Source of the DNA: Chlamydomonas sphaeroides
Taxonomy: Eukaryota; Chlorophyta; Chlorophyceae; Chlamydomonadales; Chlamydomonadaceae
Assembly: GCA_001662425.1 (NCBI GenBank)
Contig: BDDC01000007.1
Location: 1-64,000, forward strand
Reading direction: 5' to 3'
DNA: 64,000 nucleotides
A program made the position numbers and the translations under genes. Shown in pieces: positions 47,601-57,389 of this stretch (position 1 is its first letter; every line of letters starts with the position of its first letter). Under the pieces are notes generated by a model. It was not told where the DNA came from. It was given only the letters and a program-made list of their open reading frames with translations, and searched no databases.

Positions 47601-48711
47601 GGCTTGCGTCTTCGACGCCGCTGCCGCCCCCGCCGCTGCCCGTTGTGAAGCTGCGGCTGAGGGAGCGGCTGCTGGCCGAGCGGCGGAGGCCGCTGTCTGC
47701 GCTGCTGCTACGCCTGCATCATGGTCACGCATGCACGGGGCGCAGCTCGTCAGATAGCGCGCGTGTGCTGCCTGACAGGTAGCGGGCTGCGCCCTCCGTG
47801 CGCACCTGTGTCGTCCGGAGAAAGCGCGGCCAAGGCCGCCGCCGCGACGGCCTGGCGCGTCAGACCCTGACTCTGACGCGCCAGAGAAGCGCGAGGTCCC
47901 TTGCGCAGGCCGACCAGTTGCCCTGTGGGCCGGTTTGGGAGAAGAACTGCGGCCGTGAGTAAACGCCACGCCAGCGCCCCAGGGGCAACCTCTGCTTGCT
48001 TGGATGTGGCCTACCTCATGCCCGTGCCCGGCCGCGCCATGGGTCCGGGTCCGCGCATGGTGCCGGCCCTGGTTGAGCCATGACATCAGAGGCAAACGCA
48101 AAATACGTTATAGCGGGGCTTGGTCATACGGCATACGGCTGCACGCGGCCTGTGTCCTGCCTACCGGGGCATGCCGGCGGGGCGCAGCATGGTGCCATCC
48201 GGCGCCACCAGGCTCGACGTGTCGGAGGCGTTGAAGCGGGTGCTGGCGCTGAACTTGACGTGCAGCGAGGCCAGGTGCGGATCCTGTGGCGCCTCAGCTG
48301 AGGCGAGGAACGAACCAGGGCGCGCTAAGGTGCGAGGGTCGCATGTGGGGTCCTGGACTACGTCGCCTTACCAGTGGCTGGAGGCGCGACAACACCTGTA
48401 GTTGAGGCCTTCCTCGGGCTTTCAGTTGTACCAGTCGAAGAGGCGCCTCGGCTGACGGGAATGGCATTTCTAGCGGTGGACAGGCGCAGGGTTAGTGCCG
48501 GGGCGCGGCATGCTCAGCAGCCCCGACCACACCTGTCGATTGGCGCAAAGCGCGGAACCGGTAGTTTCCTGAGAAGGCTGTCGCTGAGGTTAAAGCTGAC
48601 GGGCGAGGCTCTAGCAGCGGCTGGAGCTGCGGTAGCTCCACCTGCTGCACTGCTGCTGCCAGCGCCAGCGACTGCAGTCGGTTCCACGACTTTCTGGGGT
48701 TCTGTAGACAT
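44649..48711 (-). CDS. RS/RGG-rich low-complexity protein
   Basis: About eleven minus-strand exons join in phase from ATG 48711 (MSTEPQKVVEPTAVAG) to TAG 44649 (ends RRQPSAGKCK), about 1,000 residues. The N-terminal part has FNLSDSLLRKLPVPRF and LASLHVKFSASTRFNASDTS, the least biased section. The large central exons carry four tandem copies of a 15-residue unit (RTSGRGSRDIGGSAG), an RGG block and several SR/RS stretches. Short hydrophobic modules are set among them: GGGFFAGLFGG, SFSFAGFLGG and two copies of LLSFxSMGPRSRSRSRGR. The C-terminal exons are Pro/Gly-rich. RS plus RGG content suggests an RNA-binding or phase-separating nuclear protein, but there is no folded domain to prove it. The next minus-strand gene starts 101 bp after this stop. 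Confidence 0.55.
47354..47539 (-). repeat. 45-bp in-frame tandem repeat in RS/RGG gene
   Basis: Four imperfect units of 45 bp, each encoding RTSGRGSRDIGGSAG or a variant (GHGSRDIGAPTG). The middle units are almost identical at DNA level, which points to recent unit duplication. Confidence 0.9.
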
Positions 48712-48755
48712 CGTAATAGCTACACAACCTGTGCGCAAAGGCTAAGCTGTTTGCC

Positions 48756-48760
48756 TTACA
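48756..48760 (-). terminator. TGTAA polyadenylation signal for Hsp100-like gene
   Basis: Minus-strand TGTAA 483 nt beyond the Hsp100-like stop and 45 nt before the next minus-strand ATG, so this 3' UTR would cover nearly the whole intergenic space. Confidence 0.4.
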
Positions 48761-48794
48761 TCGCTGCGCGACCCAATCGACGACTTTCGCGCTG

Positions 48795-48820
48795 GTTGCC
48801 GACGTAGCCGCGTCGGCAAC
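48795..48820. other. Perfect 10-bp hairpin in intergenic region
   Basis: GTTGCCGACG, a 6-nt loop TAGCCG, then CGTCGGCAAC: a perfect inverted repeat located 84-109 bp upstream of the RS/RGG gene start and inside the likely 3' UTR of the Hsp100-like gene. It could be a regulator-binding palindrome or an RNA hairpin; the sequence does not decide. Confidence 0.6.
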
Positions 48821-49242
48821 ATTTGTTTATACTTGATGATAGCTGCATTGCAACATATGCTTGAGGACACGAAGGGCGCGTGGGACGACGGAAGGCCCAA
48901 ACGCCGAATCCGGTTTTGGATTCATTCGGGCCCGCCGGCCTACCAGGCAAAGTTAAACTGCCTTCTGCCTCACCATCTGCCGGGGCTCCCATGTCCGAGG
49001 CCCAGGTTGAAGTGCCTTCTGTTATTCAACCTGGCCATGACCCTGTCGAGGCCCCAAGACTAATTTGCCTTCTCCCAGCCATGTGCCGGCTCACAGTCCC
49101 AAGCCGAACCCCCATGTGCCGTTCTCTGCTCCCTGTCGCTCGGCCGGCTATGCGGCTGCCCCCTGGCTGCCGAGCAGTCGCTTGACACTTGCGCCCCGGC
49201 TATGCACGGATGCATCTAACACACGCACTGTGCCACCATCGA

Positions 49243-52200
49243 TCAGAGTCCGCCGTCCAACGCCCTGCCCGCCGCCGCTGCGCCTCCCCCACCGACAAAC
49301 TCCAACGTCAGCCCCCGCACGCCGCCGACCTCTCCCCCCGCCAGCCCCACGCGCACCACCAGCGGCCCTCCGACCCCTCCCCTCGCCCCTGTCGCGCCCT
49401 TACCTCCCCTGCCCCAGCCCGCGCGCTCCTCCGCCATCGCCACCAGCTGCTCCGCCAGCGGCTCCAGCAGCTGCCGCCGGAGCACGTCCGAGCACCCGCC
49501 CAGCCCCCCGACGCCTCGCGCCGCCGCCGCCGCCGCCAGCCACTCGGCCGCCTGCGGCTCCAGCACCAGGCCCTGCAGCCCCGCCGGCCGCAGCTGCTCC
49601 GCCATCTCCGCCACCTGCCGGGCCACCACCTGCGCCCGCTCCGAGCCCGACAGCGCAGCCAGCGGCACCACCCGGTCCACCGCAGACCACAGCTCCGGCA
49701 GCACGCCCCCGCCGGGGCCGCCGCCGGGCCCGCCGCCGGCCTGGGTCCCGGTGGCGGCGGCGGCGGCGCTGGCCTCGGCTGCGGTGGCGTCGTGGCGAGC
49801 GTCGGCGGCGATGGGCCCGCTGCTGGGGTGGAGCCCTGGCTGCGGCCCGGGCGGCGAGGGGCTGCCAGCGGGGACAGGGCCGGGGCTGGCGGCGGCAGCT
49901 GCGGCGGCGGGTCCGGTGGTGAAGACGACAATGGTGTTACGCAGGGAGGCCACGCGGCCGGAGCCGTCGCGGAGCTCGCCCGCCTGCACCGCCCGCAGCA
50001 GCAGCTCCTGGACCTGGAGGGGCCAAGACAACGCACGGGAGAGGGAGGTACGCGGTCTCGGCGCCGCACACGCGCCGCGCCAACAGGAAGCAGCGCACAT
50101 GTGCAGCGGTGGGCCCCTTCCCCAGCTGCACATGTGCAGCGGTGGGCCCCTTCCTCGGCTGCACATGTGGCCCGGACGCAACACACGGGGTGTTGCGATC
50201 CATGGCCCGCCCCGCACCTCGTAGTGCGCCCGCTCCAGGCCCTGCACCAGCAACACCCCGTGCGGCCGCCGCCGCAGCGCCTCCGTCAGCAGCCCGCCCG
50301 AGCCGTAGCCCACGTAGCCGGGCGCGGCGCCCAGCAGTCGCGCCACCGAGGTGCGGCTGGCCAGCTCGCCGCCGTGCAGCAGCGTGAGGGCGCCGGCGTC
50401 GTGGAACAGCTCCTCGGCCAGGGCCTGGCGGGGGCGCGGTGGTGGGGAAGGGGGCTCGGGCAGAGCAGAGCTGGCGGGTGCGTTCGCCGGGGTGCAACGG
50501 AAGGCAGTTTCATGTTGCTGGCACGCGGCAGTGACCGACCAGCGGCCCCCCGCACCTTGCACAGCGTGGTCTTGCCGCAGCCGGGCGGCCCCACCAACAG
50601 GAACGACGCCAGCGGCCTGCCGCCGCCGCCACCCCGGCCTGAGCCACTGCGGCTACTGCCCACACCGCCACTGCCGCCTTGGGCGGCCGCCGCAACGGCG
50701 CTCAACCCCAGCCGGTGGAGCTGCACGGGGGCCGGGGCCAGGGGCCGGGCCGCAAGGGCGTTGAGGGCGCACGGGTGTTGACCGTCAGTGCGCGTCAGGC
50801 GCGGACGTGACCGCGAGGCCGCAAGCCCAGGGGGCCAGGGCGTAGGCCTTTCTGTGCCAACCCGCACCGCCACCCAAGCGCCCAATGGCAGCGCTCACTG
50901 CACTCCAGCGCCCAGCGCCCAGCTCCCAGCGCCCAGCTCCCAGCTCCCAGCTCCCAGCTCCCAGCTCCCAGCTCCCAGCTCCCAGCTCCCAGCTCCCAGC
51001 GCCGAGCCCCGCACCTGCACCGCCGTGCACACCGCCGTCACCGCCTCGCGCTGCCCCACCAGCCTCGCCTCCAGCGCAGAGCGGAGGTGCGCCACGGGCG
51101 CCCCCGCCTGGTCCCTCGCCACCGTGGCCAGCGGCAGGCCCGTGGCCGCAGCCACCACCTCCAGCACGCACCGCTCCGACACCAGCAGCGGCCGAGGGGG
51201 CCCGCCGCCGTCGCCTTCGTCCAGGTCCTCGTCGTCGTCGTCGTCCCATGGCTCGGCGCTGCCTGCGGCGCCGTAGCTGGTGGCGACGCCGCCTGCGGCG
51301 GCGCGCTGGTCAGGGCAGTCGCCGCGATGTGGGTCTGACGGGTACGGCTGGGAGGGAGAGGAAGGGCCAGGCTGTGGCGCGTGCGGAGGTCCTTGCTGGG
51401 GTCCGTGCTGCGGCGCGTGCTGTGGCGCCAGCACGCTGGTGCCCAGCATGAGCTTCTCGGGCGCTATGTTGAGGAAGCGCGTGGCGCAGGAGCGGCACAC
51501 CAGCCGCAGCTGCTGCGGGCTGTCGGGCGCCGCCAGCGTGCCGCAGTGGGGGCAGGCCTTGGGCGCGGCCCGCTCCGCGGCCGCAACCGCGTCGTCGCCG
51601 CCTCTGTCGTCGGAGGCCGGGTCCCAGGCCTGGATGCGGGGGTCGGCGTCGGAGGGCGAGGCGTCCTGCGGCCCCAGGCCGAAGATCTCGCCATGCCGCC
51701 GCCGGCGCTCGCGGGTCATCGCCAGGAAGCCTGCAACAGTGATGCACCGAGAGCGCAGGGCACAAGGTGACGGGTGAGCTGTACCCATGAGCGGACCGTG
51801 GTGGTGGACATGCGTGGAGAAAGCAGGAGGCGACGGCCAAGGGACCTGGCGCCTCGCAGCGAGGGCGGCACCCACCCTCGACACCGGCCTTGGCGGGCGC
51901 GGCTGGCGTTGCACCAAACCACTCGAGCAGCTGCTGCTGCCGCGCCTCCTCCGACGACTGGCGCCCCTGCGACGCCACCCAGCTGCGCCAGTCACGCACC
52001 GGGCCCTCCACCCGCTGCCCGCGCGCCTGCGCCTGCGACGCCGCCTCCCGCGAGCCGCAGCCCCCGCCCGCTGCCACGGGCCCGCTGCCGCCGTCGCAGC
52101 TGCCGCAATCCTGCCCATCGCCACCCGACCCTCTGCCGGTGTGGCACGCTGGGGCCGGCCTCGCCACGCCGCCGCCCGTCCCTGGCCCCTTCGGCAGCGG

Positions 52201-54615
52201 GTCCAGCGGTCGCAGCACCGCCGCCGCGTCCGCCTCCAGGCCCGCCCGCAGCTCCGCCTCCAGCGCCGCCAGGCCGCTGGTGGGCACCTGCACCCCGCCC
52301 CCCTGCGACGTGCCGCAAGGCGAGCGAGGGCCCCCGCCCGCCGCGACCGGGCCTTGGCTCACTGAGCCCGGCCCGGGGCCCACGCCCGCCGCATCTGCCG
52401 AGCCGCCCGCCTGGCGCAACGCCAGGTGCGGCCGGTGCGGCGGCGCCTGCGACCCCGACTGGTCCTCGTGGCGCCCGGCCGAGGCCCACGGCCCCGCCGA
52501 CCCCTCCCGCGACTCCGTGCCGACACCGGCACCGCCTCCAGGCCCCGCGTCCGAGCCCGGGCCTGGGCCCCCGCCCGGCCCAGCAGCCAGGCCGTGCTCC
52601 TCGCCGTGCACGTGCAGGTCGGCCAGACCGCGGAGGCCGCTGGGGCCCGGCTGCCCGCCCCACCACGGCAGCAGCGCCGCCGGTCCGCTGCCGCCGCCGC
52701 CTCCGGTGGCGGCGGCGCGGTGCTGTGCGGCTGAGGCGCGCTGCGCGGCGCGGCGCAGCACGGTGTGGGCGGCGGCCTCGTCCAGCAGGTCGATGGCGCT
52801 GTCGGGCAGCCGCCGCTCCGTGATGTACCTGCGGCCGTTGCCGGCAGGCGGCACGGGGTCAGTACCGTCACTCGCACCGCGTGTGGCGGAGTGGCATGCG
52901 CGTGTTGCCTCCATGTGGGCTGGAGTGGCTGCTCGCACCTGCGCGCGCAGGCAGCCGCTGCCCGCAGCGCGGCCTCGCTGAACGTCACGCCGTGGTGGGC
53001 CTCGTAGCGGGGCGCCAGGCCGCGCAGCCAGGAAACCACCTCGCCCTCGCCAGGCTCCTCCACAAGGACCATCTGTGGGGGCAGGAGGCGGGGGTGGTCG
53101 AGATGGCGGTGGAAAGGGATGTGAGGGGCTGGAGGCTTGGCACGCGTGCAGCAAGCGCCGGCGGCGCAAGGGGCGCTCCTGGGGCGGCCGCACCTGGAAC
53201 CTGCGCGCAAAGGCGGGGTCCTTCTCGATGTGCTTGCGGTACTCGTCCAGCGTGGTGGCGCCGATGCAGCGAAGCGACCCACGGGCCAGCGCCGGCTTTA
53301 GCATGTTGGCCGCGTCCAGGCCGCCCTCCGCGCCGCCCGCGCCGACTGCGGGTGGCAGCGCAGTCGGGGTTGGCAACTCCCTCGCACCCCATCCTCAGCG
53401 ACACGCATCCTCCTGGCCCCCCCACAACACCACCCTCCGTCTCGTGGTGCTGCCTGTGTGCCTCTCACAGGCACGACGAGTCGTGTCCTGCTCTTCGCCC
53501 CCTTGTTGGCTCTTCGCCGCCTTGTGTGTCCCCTCCCCGCGCACCTAGGGTGTGCATCTCGTCCACGAACAGGATGACGTTGCCGCGCGCCGCCGCCACG
53601 TCAGCCACCACGCCCTGCAGCCGCTCCTCAAACTCGCCCCGGTACGAGCTGCCCGCCAGCAGCGCAGTCACGTCCAGCGCGATCAGCCGCTTGCCCGCCA
53701 GGCTGGGGTGAGGGGCGGGCGGCAGGGCGTGAAGGAGTGAGGGATCCACGGCGGCCACGAAGGCAGCAGGCAGGGCAGCCAGGGCTGCAGGCAGGACGTG
53801 CTGCTGCAGTCAGCCCCACACAGCGCCGTACGGCGCAGCACCCCTCAGCTGTCATCGTGCTGTCGTCAGCGGCTCCCAAGCCTGCCCCAGTGCGCGGGCC
53901 CCCTGCCGGCGCTCTCCCGCCTCTCGCCTCACCCCGGCGGCGCGGCGCCCGAGGCCAGCAGCTGCGCGATGCCCTCCACCATCGCCGTCTTGCCCACGCC
54001 CGGCTCCCCCACCAGCACCGGGTTGTTCTTGGTGCGGCGGAGCAGGATCTGCGGCACCACACGGGGATGGTCAAGCGGGCGAGCCGCAGCCAACGGTGCC
54101 GCCCCTGCTGCACCATACGGCCGGTCGGCTCGCAACCAAGGGTTCGTTCAAATAAGTGACCGTCAGCGAGCACAGGCAGGCGTGAGGCTCATGCCCCAAC
54201 CCTCTCGCTTACCTGCACTGCCCGGGCCATGACGTCCTCGCGGCCCAGCACGGGGTCCAGCAGACCCCGCCGTGCCTCCTCCGTCAGGTCACGGCCGTAG
54301 CGCTGCAGCGCCAGGCCCGGCACGCGTCGGCGTGCCGCAGCGCCCTGCTGTGCATCGTCCGCGGATGATGACGGCGGGTCCTGAAGCGCAGCCCCGCTGG
54401 CCTCGGCGGGTTGCGCCGCCAAGCCACGGCGGGCGCAGGCGAGGAGCGAGGCGCGGAGTAGGAGCTGTGCGTTCTGTTGTGTGAGACGGGGGAGACGGGG
54501 CTGACGGGGCGGGTGGCGGAATGGACGGGCATCCACCACACAACCCGTTCGGGGTTTGGGCCAGGGGCAGGCGACGTACCTGGCGAGCGCTTCCTTGCAG
54601 CATAGCTAGCGCCAT
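49243..54615 (-). CDS. Divergent Hsp100/ClpB-like ATPase with zinc-ribbon motif
   Basis: Eleven exons close a 1,222-residue frame: 54580-54615, 54213-54473, 53933-54048, 53545-53702, 53194-53345, 52939-53072, 51876-52828, 51015-51730, 50556-50720, 50218-50424 and 49243-50013. The N-terminus [20 protein letters not shown] is an organelle-type presequence. There is no Clp N-domain, as in mitochondrial Hsp78. D1 is standard: [20 protein letters not shown], Walker A GEPGVGKT (113-120), pore-loop region [11 protein letters not shown], Walker B VILFVDE (180-186), [15 protein letters not shown] and [19 protein letters not shown]. Instead of the coiled-coil M-domain there is a ~350-residue Gly/Pro-rich insert, then CPHC and CRSC (Cys663, 666, 682, 685), a zinc-ribbon spacing. 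D2 keeps Walker A GPPGCGKT (886-893) and GYVGYGSGG, but Walker B reads LLVQG instead of hhhDE. D1 may hydrolyse ATP while D2 does not; the disaggregase role is uncertain. Confidence 0.87.
50095..50169 (+). repeat. 33-bp tandem repeat in Hsp100-like intron
   Basis: Two full 33-bp units (50095-50127 and 50128-50160, beginning GCACATGTGCAGCGGTGGGC) and 9 bp of a third, inside the intron 50014-50217. Units differ at two positions. Each contains the palindrome GCACATGTGC or nearly so. Confidence 0.9.
50932..51000 (+). repeat. (CTCCCAG)n heptamer array in Hsp100-like intron
   Basis: About nine perfect CTCCCAG units with degenerate relatives (CGCCCAG) to the left, inside intron 50721-51014 of the minus-strand gene. 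On the sense strand this is (CTGGGAG)n. It ends about 14 bp from the donor of the preceding exon. Confidence 0.92.
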
Positions 54616-55672
54616 TGCGCCCAGCGTGGGGTTCAGCGCGTGGTGCTGCTGCGACCAGCAAAGGCGCACATGGCTCGCACACGCCCAAACTACAACGCGT
54701 GCCACAGAGCGCGCGAGCCGAGTCCTCAAAGCGTGGATGTGCACAAGAATGTTGATGGGGTATAGAGTCGCGCTGAATGGCGTCGTTCCTGCCGAGCGAC
54801 CAATGGTTCGGTAATGGCATGAGCGTCGCCCACCATGGTCGCGCGAGATAGACAGCACGCAGCGCACAAAACACTACGCGCGTTGTTCACCCCGCACTAG
54901 CGCATACGCGCACACTGCGAGCCAAGCCAGCACTTGCTGACTGGCCTTCATTGGCTCCACTGGCCGACACTCATTACATCATAGGCGCAGGACTTGAGTT
55001 TCCAGTGCCCGCAGCATCGCAGCAGCGCGCGCAGCGCTGATCGACAGCATGCGGCGCGCCCTGCGCTCGCTGGTGCGTGGCTGGTGCCTTTGATGCCACC
55101 AGACATGTACATAGCATGATAGTAGCACGCTGTTCGACTGGTCGGATAAGCGCTCGGTGTCTTGGTGTCGCGTGGTGCATCACCGCAGGTGTCGCGCTGC
55201 GCCACCGCCGCGCATAGCTGCGAGGAGGCAGGAGTTTCGCATGGCGCCAGGTAAGGGTCGGCGCTGAGTCCCAGTCGGCCCTCGACTGCATGTAGGGGGC
55301 GGGGCCTGGAGGGACGTGGGGGCCCGCGGCGCGGCGGGGTGGCGAGCGCTCCACCTTTCCACGTCCACATGCCCAGTTGGCTGCTGCCCTGATGGCCCTC
55401 CCGCCCCTCCCTCTCACCCCTTTGTCTCTCGCAGCGCTGCCGCCTGCCGCGCCCTAAGCGGCGCCAGCACCTCGACCGCTGCCGCCGCCCCTAGCGCGCC
55501 GCACCCGCTCCTCTCCTCCGCGCCGCGCTCCTGCTGGTGGCTCACGCGGCTCGCCTCCCCCGCCAGCGCCGCCCGCTCCTCGCCCCTCCACTCCCCACAC
55601 CACCCGCTCCCCTCCCTCCGCCACCACCAACCACCCCAGCACCAGCCCCTACACCCCCAGCTCGTGCGCCAC
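54616..55672. other. Divergent intergenic region
   Basis: About 1.06 kb between the Hsp100-like start (-) and the uS4m start used here (+). The part 55437-55672 is open in frame with the uS4m coding region, Ser/Ala/Pro-rich and preceded by a good acceptor (TCTCTCGCAG), so it may be the transit-peptide exon of uS4m with an unrecognised first exon upstream. Nothing else recognised. Confidence 0.45.
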
Positions 55673-57389
55673 ATGGCCAAGGGCGCAGCCAAGGGCGGCG
55701 CCGCCGCCGCGGCGCCGGCTGCCGGCGCCAAGCGCTACCGCACCTCCAACAGCCGCATCTGGTCGTGCCGCAACGACCGGCTGCGGCACACGCACGAGCA
55801 GATCTGGCCCACGCTGCAGCTGACGGAGGCGGAGCTGGCCATGTTCAGGCGCAACAGCCGGCTGTTCGTGGTGGACATGGGCCGAGGCATCAGCCTGCAG
55901 GTGCGCGGGTGCCGCCTTAGCCCCGTGGCCCGTGTGGGACCGCCAGGGGGAGGCGCGCCCGGGCTCATCACGCGGCAGGTGCAGGCCCAATGCGCCGCGG
56001 GGGGGACGCTGGAGGGTCGGCCCGCACCCCTGGCTGTCCCTTTGCCGACACGCACCCTACTTTCCTACCACTGCCGTGCCCCAGCACGTCCCCTGCCGCC
56101 TCCCGTCGCCCTGCCAGTCCCCCTGCCCGCCCCACGGTCCATTCCAACCCCCCGGCCCGCTTACCCTCGGCACATCCCTGCCCGGCCCCTTGCGCGGCCC
56201 CCTGCGCAGGCCAAGTACCGTATGGGCCAGGCCTCACCCGAGCAGCAGGCACGGCACGCCCAGGACGCCCGGGACGCCGCCGCGGTCCGGGCCGCCGAGG
56301 GCAAGGAGGCGCGGCTGGGCCGCGAGGGCACGGGAGCGGACGCCGTGGACTTGCCGGGCGCGGTGGCGCGCGCGGGCGCGGCGCGCAAGGTGCCGTACCA
56401 GGCGGCTCGCAGCCTTCTGCACGAATCGAACCTGCACCTGGACGCCTTGGGCGAGAACCCCCGGTGAGGCCGGCCGTGGTTGGGCGGGGCGGTGGCGTTG
56501 GGTGGGTTGGGCGCCGACTGTCGGGTGGTCCAGGGCCAAGCGCGCGGCGAGGGGTGCGCAAGGGGCGCGGAGGGGCGCAGGGACAGGAGGAGTCCAGACC
56601 AGGCATGTCTGATGGCTTGAGTGACGCCCTCAGCCAAGCCCTCGCGGCTTGAGCCAGCGACCTCGCCACCCCTGCGCCCCACGTTGCGCTTCACCCGCGC
56701 CCTCCCCACGGCGCTCCCGCCGCCCCGCAGCTACCTGCGCTTGCGCCGCGTGGGCTCGCTGTTCGCGACCAAGCTGCAGAACGTGCGCAAGCTGCGCCTG
56801 CTGCTGGGCTTTGCGCGGCGGCGGCGGCTGCAACGGCTGTACGAGCACAGCCTGGACAGCCCCGGCCCGCACCGCATGTGGAAGCTGCTGTGCGGCGTGG
56901 AGGCCACGCTGCCGGTGTTCGCGACGCGGCTGGGGCTGGCGGAAGACGCGCTGGCCGGCGTGCGGCTCGTGGAGCACCACAAGGTGGGACCCCAGGGCCT
57001 GCATGATCGACCAGGTCCAGTGCTTCGCTGGGCGATGGTCCGAGTACGCTTTGGGACCGGAGCTGGCGCGCACCGCCTTGGGTCCGCTGCGTTCTTGGGT
57101 TTTGAGATCCGGGGCCCGCTGTGTGGGCGGCGCGGCCAGGCGCAGCCGCCCTCGGCCGCCCCCCACCTCGCGCATCCCGGCGCCGCTGACCCTGAGTACG
57201 GCAACCCCGCCCCGCTATGTACGGCAGGTGTACGTCAACGGCCGGCGGCCGGACATGCCGCATAAGGGCCTGCTGCTGCCGGGCGATGTGGTGGGGCCGG
57301 CGGCGGGCGCTCAGCCGCACCTGCGCCGCCGCGTGGCGAGCAGCATGGCGCCTTTGGCGGAGGAAATCACGCGGCCGCTGCTCATGTGA
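55673..57389 (+). CDS. Mitochondrial small-subunit ribosomal protein uS4m
   Basis: Four exons (55673-55900, 56210-56463, 56731-56983, 57228-57389) give 298 residues from MAKGAAKGG. The body has RYRTSNSRIWSCRNDRLRH, then LFATKLQNVRKLRLLLGF and RRRLQRLYEHSL, the helical part preceding the S4 domain. The S4 RNA-binding fold itself follows: ATLPVFATRLGLAEDALAGV, RLVEHHKVYVNGRRP and LLLPGDVVGP. In bacteria uS4 binds 16S rRNA and nucleates assembly of the 30S body. A nuclear copy with an Ala-rich N-terminus fits a mitochondrial ribosome protein; a plastid location is less likely because volvocine plastids usually encode their own rps4. Residues about 77-160 are a charged insertion. The true start may lie upstream, because the frame stays open back to an acceptor at 55436 with transit-peptide-like composition. 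Confidence 0.75.

Larger units (their letters stand above)
48712..49242. other. Intergenic: promoter of RS/RGG gene and 3' end of Hsp100-like gene
   Basis: Tandem minus-strand genes flank this 531-bp region. It holds a minus-strand TGTAA (48756-48760) and a strong hairpin (48795-48820). No exon seen. Confidence 0.5.

Noticed and set aside
50095..50169. CRISPR-like array
   Set aside because: Only two adjacent 33-bp units without spacers, inside a nuclear intron.
50895..51100. Coding repeat GAGSWEL on the minus strand
   Set aside because: It is the (CTCCCAG)n array read through the intron; the exon ends at 51015 with a good GTGCGG donor.
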